From: JBBQDZ01 sp038320185
GTDB lineage: Bacteria > Actinomycetota > Thermoleophilia > Gaiellales > Gaiellaceae
DNA length: 17,747 nucleotides
NCBI GenBank assembly: GCA_038320185.1
Contig: JBBQDZ010000030.1
Location: 1-17,747, forward strand
Direction: 5' to 3'
Made by a program: the position numbers and the translations under genes. The notes beneath the pieces were generated by a model. The model had not been told where the DNA came from. It saw only the letters and a list, made by a program, of their open reading frames with translations, and searched no databases. Below, piece after piece: positions 12,192-17,747 of this stretch (the first letter of the stretch is position 1; every line of letters begins with the position of its first letter).

Positions 12192-14090
12192 GTGCCGCGC
12201 CGGCGGAGGCAGCAGGGGTTGGAGCGCGTGCTCGGGACGCCGGCGCTCTTCGCGACCGCCTACGGCAACGTCGGCTCCTCGATCTACTACGCCCTCGGCG
12301 TCACCGCCGTCCTCGCGCTCGGCCTCACCCCGATCGTCTTCATCGTCAGCGGGGTGATCTTCGCGGCCACAGCTGCCACCTACGCCGAGGGTACCGTGCG
12401 CTTCCCCGAAGCCGGCGGCTCGTCGAGCTTCGCGCGTCACGCCTTCGACGAGCTCGTCTCCTTCGGAGCCGCCTGGGCGCAGATGTTGAACTACGTGATC
12501 ACGATCGCCATCTCGGCGTTCTTCGTCCCTCACTATCTGTCGATCTTCTGGGGCCCGCTCCGGGACAACCCCTGGGACATCTTCGGCGGCATCGCCGTCA
12601 TCGTCCTGCTCGTAGGACTGAACATCGTCGGCATCAAGGAGGCCGCGAGTCTCAACATCTTCCTCGCCGTCATCGACTTCGCGACGCAGCTGCTGCTCGT
12701 CGGGCTCGGCTTCGTGCTGATCTTCAGCCCGCACACCCTGCAGGCGAACATCCACCTCGGGATCGCGCCGTCGTGGTCGAACTTCGTGCTCGCAATCCCG
12801 GTCGCGATGATCGCCTACACCGGGATCGAGACGGTCTCGAACCTCGCCGAGGAGGCGCGCGATCCACCGCGTGCGATCCCCCGCTCGATCAGCTGGGTCG
12901 CGATCGCCGTCTTCGCCATCTACTTCACCCTGCCGTGGATTGCGCTCTCGGCGCTGCCGGTTCATCTCGACAAGGCCGGGCACTACGTCACGAGGCTCGG
13001 GCTGACCCCGGACAAGGGGGGATTCCAGAACGACCCGGTCCTCGGCCTCGTCGAGAACCTTGGCCTCCACGGCACGCTGCTCTCGGCGACGAAGGTCTAC
13101 GTCGGCGTCCTCGCCGCGACGATCCTCTTCATCGCGACGAACGCGGGCGTCATCGGCGCCTCCCGTATCACCTACGCGATGGCGAGCTACCGGCAGCTGC
13201 CGGAGATCTTCCGTCGCCTGCATCCGCGCTTCAAGACGCCTTGGCTCTCGCTCGTCGTCTTTGCCGGCCTCGTCTCGATCGCAGTCATCTCGACCGGAAA
13301 GACCACCTTCCTAGGCGACATGTACGCCTTCGGCGCGATGCTCTCGTTCACGATCGCGCATGCGTCGGTCATCGCGATGCGGTACCGGTTCCGCGACGAG
13401 GAGCTCGTCTTCCGGGCCCGTCCGAACCTGCGGATCCGCGGCGTCGACTGGCCTCTGTTCGCGATCCTCGGTGGACTCGGCACCGCTCTGGCCTGGCTCT
13501 CCGTCGTGATCCAGAAGCCGGGGCCGCGCTGGGCGGGCCTCGCCTGGCTCGCAATCGGCTTCACGGGCTATGCCGTCTACCGCAGGCGGATCCTGCGCGA
13601 GCCGCTCAGGGACACCGTGCGTGCGCCGGCACTCGTGCTTGGTCCGTCTCTTACCGCTGAGTACAGGACGATCGTCGTGCCGGTGCTGCGGACGGCGGAG
13701 TCGGAAGAGGCTCTCGTCGCCGCGGCCCGACTCGCGAGTGACCGGGGCGCGCGGGTCGTCGTCGTCACCGTCCTCGAGGTGCCGCTCGATCTTCCGCTCG
13801 ATGCCGCGCTGCCCGGGGAGGAGGAGGCCGCCTCCAAGGTCCTGGACGACGCGCAGGCGTTTGTCGAGAGCTACGACGTCCGCGCGATCACGCGCCTGAT
13901 GCGGGCCCGCCGCGCCGGGCCGGCGATCGTCGAGGAGGCGGCGAGGCGGAACGCGGAGCTCATCGTCGTCGGCGCCTCGAGGCGTCGAAGCGCACGGCCC
14001 GGCGCGCCGATCTTCGGCAAGACGGTCGACTACGTCCTCAAGTCGAGTCCGTCCCGCGTGCTCGTCGCCGCCGGCAAGCGAGCCGCGTGA
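12192..14090 (+). CDS. APC-superfamily permease with C-terminal universal-stress (USP) domain, paralog 1
   Basis: The 632-residue protein has a transporter domain (about 1-465, roughly 12 hydrophobic helices) and a cytoplasmic USP-like domain (about 491-627). APC marks include the unwound first helix region AYGNVGSSIYYALG, the TYAEGTVRFPEAGGSSSFAR segment, and AYTGIETVSNLAEEARDP in the sixth helix. The USP part opens YRTIVVPVL and ends with VDYVLKSSPSRVLV. Its ATP-loop glycines are degenerate: GASRRR takes the place of the usual GxxG, with FGKT at the second site. Substrate is uncertain. Most APC members carry amino acids, but the KimA-type K+ importer is also an APC protein with a USP-like tail, and TrkA/RCK genes lie downstream. 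GTG 12192 is preceded by a -10-like box only. The stop overlaps the next gene by 4 bases. Confidence 0.88.
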   Translation: MPRRRRQQGLERVLGTPALFATAYGNVGSSIYYALGVTAVLALGLTPIVFIVSGVIFAATAATYAEGTVRFPEAGGSSSFARHAFDELVSFGAAWAQMLNYVITIAISAFFVPHYLSIFWGPLRDNPWDIFGGIAVIVLLVGLNIVGIKEAASLNIFLAVIDFATQLLLVGLGFVLIFSPHTLQANIHLGIAPSWSNFVLAIPVAMIAYTGIETVSNLAEEARDPPRAIPRSISWVAIAVFAIYFTLPWIALSALPVHLDKAGHYVTRLGLTPDKGGFQNDPVLGLVENLGLHGTLLSATKVYVGVLAATILFIATNAGVIGASRITYAMASYRQLPEIFRRLHPRFKTPWLSLVVFAGLVSIAVISTGKTTFLGDMYAFGAMLSFTIAHASVIAMRYRFRDEELVFRARPNLRIRGVDWPLFAILGGLGTALAWLSVVIQKPGPRWAGLAWLAIGFTGYAVYRRRILREPLRDTVRAPALVLGPSLTAEYRTIVVPVLRTAESEEALVAAARLASDRGARVVVVTVLEVPLDLPLDAALPGEEEAASKVLDDAQAFVESYDVRAITRLMRARRAGPAIVEEAARRNAELIVVGASRRRSARPGAPIFGKTVDYVLKSSPSRVLVAAGKRAA

Positions 14091-14251
14091 GGCGCAGAGC
14101 ACGCGCGAGCGCGATCGTCTCCGTGGCGGTCGTCTGCCTGGGTCTGACGCTGGTCGTCGAGACCGCCGTCGTCCACGGGCGGGCCGGTTACCTGCTGGGC
14201 GCGGCGATCGCGCTGGCGGGCGCCGGCCGGTTGTACCTTTCGCTCCGATGA
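14087..14251 (+). CDS. Small two-helix membrane protein (54 aa)
   Basis: GTG 14087 overlaps the permease stop in the sequence GTGA, and the frame runs to TGA 14249-14251. The product begins VRRRARASAIVSVAVVCLGL, with an Arg-rich N-terminus. A first hydrophobic helix covers about residues 8-29 and a second about 34-50, ending GRLYLSLR. The positive N-terminus predicts both ends in the cytoplasm. I do not know a named family; short proteins ending in a GAGRLYL-like pattern occur in other actinobacteria, as I recall. Support comes from the 4-base stop/start overlap, the 7-base gap to the next permease, and a strongly hydrophobic, well-ordered composition. It could be a subunit or stabiliser of one or both permeases. 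Its short length keeps this moderate. Confidence 0.72.
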   Translation: MRRRARASAIVSVAVVCLGLTLVVETAVVHGRAGYLLGAAIALAGAGRLYLSLR

Positions 14252-14258
14252 GCTCCTG

Positions 14259-16181
14259 ATGCCGAGGCGCTTCCAGGGACTCCGGCCGGGCCTGGGCGTC
14301 AGCTCGATCGCCTCGATTGCCTACGGCGAGATTGCCTCCTCGCTCTACTTCGCCCTCGGCATCGTGGCCGTTCACGCCCTCGGCTTCACGCCGTGGGTGC
14401 TTCTCGGTGTCGGCGCCCTCTTCCTCCTGGTCGCGCTTTCCTACGCCGAGGGAACCGCTGCGATCCCGGAGACCGGCGGTGCCGCAACCTTCGTCCGGCG
14501 CGCCTTCAACGACCCTGCGGGCTTCGTGACGGGGTGGGTGCTCTTCCTCGACTACCTGATCGTGATGGCGCTCGCTGCGCTCTTCGTCCCCCACTACCTG
14601 AGCCATGCGGTCGGCTGGAACGGGATCCGCCACAGCCCCTGGGATCTGGTGCTCGGCGTCGGTGTGATCGTCGGCGTCGGCCTCTTCCGGCTGCTCCGCC
14701 GCCCCGGCCTCTATCGGATCGCCGTGGTGCTCGCCGCGGGCGCGCTCGCAGTGCACCTGCTCCTGATCCTCCTCGGCCTCGTGCTCGTCTTCTCGACGGG
14801 TGCGCTCGGCCGCGGCGTCCATCTCGGCGTTGCCCCCACATGGCACTCCTTCGCCTTCGCACTGCCGCTCGCGATGCTCGCGTACACGGGCCTCGAGACG
14901 GTCGCGAACCTCGCTGCAGAGACGCGTGAGCCCGGGAAGACGCTGCCACGCAGCCTCTTCGTCGGGATCGGCGCAGCCGTCGTCGTCTCGTTCGCAATCG
15001 GCGCCGTCGGCATCTCGGCGTATCCGACCTACGCGGACCCACGCGGGCCGGGGGGGCAGGCCACGGCGCTCGGCACCGTGTGGCTGCGCGCGCCGCTCGT
15101 CGGGGTCGCGGCTGCCTTCCACGGACACCTCCCGCACGGCCTCGTCGATGCCATCCGGATCTTCGTTGGCCTGAGCGGCGTGCTCGTGCTCGGGTTCGCG
15201 GTGGCTACTTCGATGTCGGGGGCCGGGCGGCTCGCCTACTCCCTCGGCCGCCACGACATGCTGCCGCACGCCTTCGGCGTCCTGAACCGGCGGACGCTGA
15301 TCGCGCCCATCGCCATCGCTGCCTCGGTCGTCATCTCGTCCGGGCTGCTCCTGCTCGCGCACGCGTTCGGCCGCGAACTGCGCTTCCTTGCGAGCCTCTA
15401 CAGCTTCGGCGTGCTGCTCGCCTTCACTGCAGCGCAGCTCGCGGTCATCCGTCTCCGCTTCACGGAGCCCGCGCTTGCGCGGCCTTTTCGCGCGCCCGGG
15501 AACATCAGGATCCGAGGAACGCCGGTGCCCCTCGCCGCGCTCGTCGGCGCACCGCTCACGTTCGCGATCTGGATCGCCGCGCTCCTCACGCATCCGGCAG
15601 CCCGCATCGCCGGTCCGATCTGGCTCGCCTTCGGGGCGGCAATCTTCGTCTCCGTTCGCCTCGCGGGGGGCGAGGCGCTTCTCGAGCGCGTTCCGGCGGC
15701 GGTGCCCGACCTCGTGCCCGCCGCGGAGGGGGTCTACGGCCGCATCCTCGTGCCGCTGAAGCTCGGCCCCATCGGCGAGGAGGTGCTCGCGACGGCGATC
15801 CGGCTCGCCGAGGAGCAGGGAAGCACGATCAGCGCGCTGCACGTGATCCGCGTGCCGCTCGACAAGGCGCTCGGAGTAGAGCTGCTCGACGAGGAGGAAC
15901 GGGCGGGCGCCTCGCTCGTCGAGGCGCGGATGCTCGCGCGCGAGCACGGCGTCGATCTCGAGCGGACGATCGTCCGCTCACGGACGATCGGCGCCGCGAT
16001 CGTCCAGGAAGCCGAGCGCGGAGAGGCGGACCTGATCGTCCTCGGCTCCGCCCCGCGATGGCGCCGGCAATCGCGCTTCTTCAGTCCCACCGTCGACTAC
16101 GTCCTGCGGAAGGCCCCCTGCGAGGTGATGGTGATCGCGTATCCGCAAGGCGTCCTCGAGGAGGATGGCGAGGGCACGTGA
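14259..16181 (+). CDS. APC-superfamily permease with C-terminal USP domain, paralog 2
   Basis: The 640-residue protein is a tandem paralog of the permease upstream and aligns with it from end to end. SIAYGEIASSLYFALG corresponds to AYGNVGSSIYYALG, SYAEGTAAIPETGGAATFVR to TYAEGTVRFPEAGGSSSFAR, and AYTGLETVANLAAETREP to AYTGIETVSNLAEEARDP. Its USP-like domain (about 493-630) opens YGRILVPL and ends TVDYVLRKAPCEVMVIA; the nucleotide loop is again degenerate (GSAPRWRR). At the unwound first helix it has Glu24 where paralog 1 has Asn26, so the two may differ in substrate or coupling ion. The transporter halves are clearly diverged, suggesting an old duplication. ATG 14259 has no clear ribosome site and is probably translationally coupled to the small protein 7 bases upstream. 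Confidence 0.88.
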   Translation: MPRRFQGLRPGLGVSSIASIAYGEIASSLYFALGIVAVHALGFTPWVLLGVGALFLLVALSYAEGTAAIPETGGAATFVRRAFNDPAGFVTGWVLFLDYLIVMALAALFVPHYLSHAVGWNGIRHSPWDLVLGVGVIVGVGLFRLLRRPGLYRIAVVLAAGALAVHLLLILLGLVLVFSTGALGRGVHLGVAPTWHSFAFALPLAMLAYTGLETVANLAAETREPGKTLPRSLFVGIGAAVVVSFAIGAVGISAYPTYADPRGPGGQATALGTVWLRAPLVGVAAAFHGHLPHGLVDAIRIFVGLSGVLVLGFAVATSMSGAGRLAYSLGRHDMLPHAFGVLNRRTLIAPIAIAASVVISSGLLLLAHAFGRELRFLASLYSFGVLLAFTAAQLAVIRLRFTEPALARPFRAPGNIRIRGTPVPLAALVGAPLTFAIWIAALLTHPAARIAGPIWLAFGAAIFVSVRLAGGEALLERVPAAVPDLVPAAEGVYGRILVPLKLGPIGEEVLATAIRLAEEQGSTISALHVIRVPLDKALGVELLDEEERAGASLVEARMLAREHGVDLERTIVRSRTIGAAIVQEAERGEADLIVLGSAPRWRRQSRFFSPTVDYVLRKAPCEVMVIAYPQGVLEEDGEGT

Positions 16182-16197
16182 GCGCCTTTTGCTCAGC

Positions 16198-16203
16198 TAC
16201 GCT
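16198..16203 (+). promoter_or_regulatory. Putative -10 box (TACGCT) for a leaderless transcript of the RCK pair
   Basis: TACGCT ends exactly 6 bases before GTG 16210, the family-supported start of the first TrkA protein. The hexamer equals the orphan box at 5313-5318. There is no Shine-Dalgarno site, and no -35 element is visible. Confidence 0.45.
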
Positions 16204-16209
16204 GACCCG

Positions 16210-16668
16210 GTGAAGGCAATCGTGATCGGATGCGGGCGCGTCGGCTCGAGCGTCGCGAAGCAGCTCCAACGAACCGGCTGGGACGTGACGGTGATCGACG
16301 AGCGCGAGGAGGCCTTTTCTCGCCTGGGCGAGAACTGGGCCGGGAGCTACATCGTGGGCCACGGGATGGATGTCGACGTCCTGCGCGAGGCCGGCATCGA
16401 CGACAAGGACGACCCCGCGCTCGCCGTCGTCGTTGCCACCAACGGCGACAACACGAACATCATCATCGGCCAGGTCGCGCAGAAGCGCTTTGACATCAAC
16501 TGCGTCGTGGTGCGCATCCTCGACCCGGCGCGCGCCGAGTTCTACGCGGCCCGCGGCCTGCGAACCGTTTGCCCGACCTCGAACGCGATCTCGGTGCTCA
16601 CCGATGCGGTTCGCGCGTGCGAGTACACGCCTCCCGAGAACATCCAGCGCGTGAAAGTCGCCGGCTAA
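16210..16668 (+). CDS. TrkA/RCK N-domain protein (nucleotide-binding K+ transport regulator), short form
   Basis: The 152-residue protein is a single RCK N-terminal Rossmann domain with no TrkA-C part. It opens VKAIVIGCGRVGSSVAKQL (GxGxxG at 7-12) with the acidic Asp30 after the second strand (VTVIDE), a pattern for NAD(H) or ATP/ADP binding. VVVATNGDNTNIIIGQVAQKR and the TVCPTSNAISVLTDAV end match the family. Such subunits form rings that gate K+ channels or transporters in response to nucleotides. GTG 16210 is preferred because it starts at the first strand; an in-frame ATG at 16165 would overlap the permease gene and add 15 residues with no family support. It is followed after 3 bases by the second RCK gene, and the two probably form a hetero-complex. 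Confidence 0.92.
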   Translation: MKAIVIGCGRVGSSVAKQLQRTGWDVTVIDEREEAFSRLGENWAGSYIVGHGMDVDVLREAGIDDKDDPALAVVVATNGDNTNIIIGQVAQKRFDINCVVVRILDPARAEFYAARGLRTVCPTSNAISVLTDAVRACEYTPPENIQRVKVAG

Positions 16669-16671
16669 CCC

Positions 16672-17349
16672 GTGTACGTCCTGATTGCAGGCGGCGGCAA
16701 GGTGGGCGCCAACCTGGCGCGTGTGCTCCTCCAGGACGGGCAAGGCCGCCCCAAGCACGAGGTAACGTTGATCGAGCAACGCCGGGACCGCTTCGACAAG
16801 CTCGAGGCCGAGTTCGACCACCAGGTGCAGCACGGCGATGCGACCGAGCTGCACATCCTCGAGCACGCTGGTATCGCGCGCCCGCCGGACATCCTGGTGG
16901 CGGCGACGGGCGACGACGAGGACAACATGGTCATCTGCCAGATCGCGCGCGAGAAGTACGGGGTCGCGAAGGTGATCGCGCGCGTGAACGACCCGCGCAA
17001 CCAGGCGCACTTCGATCTGCTGGGGATCACGCCGACCGTGTGCGCGACCTCGAACATCATGGCCCTGATCGAACACGAGGTGCCGGAGCACGACCTGATC
17101 CACCTCCTCGAGCTGCGCAAGGAGAACCTCGAGATCGTCGAGGTGCAGATCGACAAGGACGCACCCTGCGCCGGTAAGTCGATCGATCGCCTGCAGCTTC
17201 CCGAGGACGTGAAGGTCATCTCGGTCATGCGCGACGGGCACGCAGAGAATGTTCTCGGCACGACCGAGCTCAGGGCCGGCGACCAGGTGCTCGCGATCCT
17301 CCAGCCCGGCAAGGAGGACGAGCTCCGCCGGGCGCTCCTGAAGCGCTGA
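16672..17349 (+). CDS. trkA: TrkA/RCK protein with N- and C-domains, K+ transport regulator
   Basis: The 225-residue protein has a Rossmann RCK-N domain (about 1-140) with GGGKVG at 7-12 and acidic Glu35 (VTLIEQ), then LVAATGDDEDNMVICQIAREK and ATSNIMALIEHEV. A TrkA-C domain (about 150-225) follows, including DAPCAGKSIDRLQLP and ELRAGDQVLAIL, which in homologues binds small ligands such as c-di-AMP. It is a peripheral cytoplasmic gating subunit. No TrkH/KtrB-type pore gene lies in the window; the nearest membrane partners are the two APC-USP permeases. GTG 16672 follows the previous stop by 3 bases, which indicates translational coupling. The stop TGA 17347-17349 overlaps the presumed start of the next gene. 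Confidence 0.93.
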   Translation: MYVLIAGGGKVGANLARVLLQDGQGRPKHEVTLIEQRRDRFDKLEAEFDHQVQHGDATELHILEHAGIARPPDILVAATGDDEDNMVICQIAREKYGVAKVIARVNDPRNQAHFDLLGITPTVCATSNIMALIEHEVPEHDLIHLLELRKENLEIVEVQIDKDAPCAGKSIDRLQLPEDVKVISVMRDGHAENVLGTTELRAGDQVLAILQPGKEDELRRALLKR

Positions 17350-17747
17350 GCCCCGCACGCGTTCTTGCCGGCGCCGCCTGCGGCGTCCTCGTCCTCTCGG
17401 CTCCGGCCGGGGGAAGCTCGCGGCGCGAGGCCTACGGCCTCAAGGCAGTCGTCTCCGGCCTCCACGCACCCGTCTACGTCGCCGCGCCGCGAAGCGAGCC
17501 GGGCCGGCTCTACGTCGTCGAGCAGGCCGGTGTCATCCGCGTCCTCGTCGGCGAGAGGCTTCGCTCGAAGCCATTTCTCGACATCCGCGGCAAGGTCCAG
17601 AGCGGGGGCGAGCAGGGGCTCCTTTCGGTGGCGTTCCACCCCCGGTATGCACAGAACCACCTCTTCTACGTGGACTACACCGATCGCGCCGGCGACACCC
17701 GCGTCGTCCAGTTCCGCTCGAACGGGACGAGCGCGATCCCCGGCTCA
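17346..17747 (+). CDS. PQQ-dependent sugar dehydrogenase-like protein (GSDH/COG2133 type), N-terminal part
   Basis: The frame runs to the window edge (134 codons). The visible part has GLKAVVSGLHAPVYVAAP, RLYVVEQAGVIRVLVG, then GGEQGLLSVAFHPRYAQN and FYVDYTDRAGDTRVVQF. These are the first blades of the soluble aldose sugar dehydrogenase beta-propeller, an exported enzyme oxidising sugars with PQQ. A hydrophobic stretch near the N-terminus (VLAGAACGVLVLSAPAG) is a plausible signal segment. No ATG, GTG or TTG occurs in this frame between the upstream coding region and the first conserved block. The best start is CTG 17346, overlapping the trkA stop as CTGA. The PQQ and metal-site residues lie beyond the window, so activity cannot be judged. 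Confidence 0.85.
   Translation, partial: MSPARVLAGAACGVLVLSAPAGGSSRREAYGLKAVVSGLHAPVYVAAPRSEPGRLYVVEQAGVIRVLVGERLRSKPFLDIRGKVQSGGEQGLLSVAFHPRYAQNHLFYVDYTDRAGDTRVVQFRSNGTSAIPGS

Noticed and set aside
13311..15947. Very long open frame on the minus strand (878 codons) opposite the permeases
   Set aside because: It lies antisense to two well-supported permeases and its product is Arg/Glu/Asp-rich low-complexity without a domain. GC-rich coding DNA routinely leaves such antisense frames open.
16081..17358. Long minus-strand frame opposite the RCK genes, and similar ones opposite hppA and the MauE-Trx gene
   Set aside because: Same artefact of high third-position GC; no recognisable motif and a better-supported gene on the + strand in each case.

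Overview
This is a GC-rich bacterial chromosome segment (roughly 70% G+C by eye) with strong G/C preference at third codon positions and frequent GTG starts. The gene set fits a deep-branching actinobacterium; I infer the Thermoleophilia (Gaiellales/Solirubrobacterales type). It includes an actinobacterial-style glutaredoxin-like gene followed by rex, a K+-independent H+-pyrophosphatase, permease-USP fusions and GTG starts without Shine-Dalgarno sites. All supported genes lie on the + strand. I see no tRNA, rRNA, CRISPR array, insertion sequence or phage gene.

Layout. 1-2878: the 3' end of tsaD (tRNA t6A synthesis) overlaps a secreted subtilisin-like protease with prodomain, PA-like insert and C-terminal beta-rich region. 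2862-4194: a promoter and a hexameric-type glutamate dehydrogenase. 4214-5257: a palindromic repeat element, a glutaredoxin-like protein whose N-terminus is encoded by that element, and the redox sensor Rex with a promoter and operator-like dyad. 5258-8182: a G-rich spacer, a GT4 glycosyltransferase, a YbdK-type glutamate-cysteine ligase and a DUF1844-like small protein. 8192-9619: a three-part fusion of a MauE/DoxX-like membrane domain and two thioredoxin domains. 9620-11781: a leader with a terminator-like hairpin, then the H+-translocating pyrophosphatase hppA. 11782-12191: a 410-nt non-coding spacer full of short hairpins, with a second, inverted copy of the palindromic element. 12192-17349: two tandem APC permease-USP fusions separated by an overlooked 54-residue membrane protein, followed by two TrkA/RCK proteins. 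17346-end: the start of a secreted PQQ-type sugar dehydrogenase, apparently beginning at CTG.

How the parts may work together. The first half has a redox and thiol theme: Grx-like protein, Rex, a gamma-glutamyl-cysteine ligase family enzyme and the MauE-thioredoxin fusion. The second half has an ion and energy theme: a proton-pumping pyrophosphatase, two APC transporters with nucleotide-sensor-like C-termini, and two nucleotide-binding RCK subunits of the kind that gate K+ transport. Assigning the permeases to K+ rather than amino acids is inference; the fold alone does not decide it.

The most unusual signals are: (a) the two-copy palindromic element, one copy of which supplies the 5' end of a coding sequence; (b) a recurrent TANNNT box exactly 6 nt before several GTG starts, suggesting leaderless transcripts; (c) the permease/54-aa protein/permease/RCK/RCK cluster; (d) the MauE-Trx-Trx fusion; and (e) the hairpin-T5 leader of hppA.
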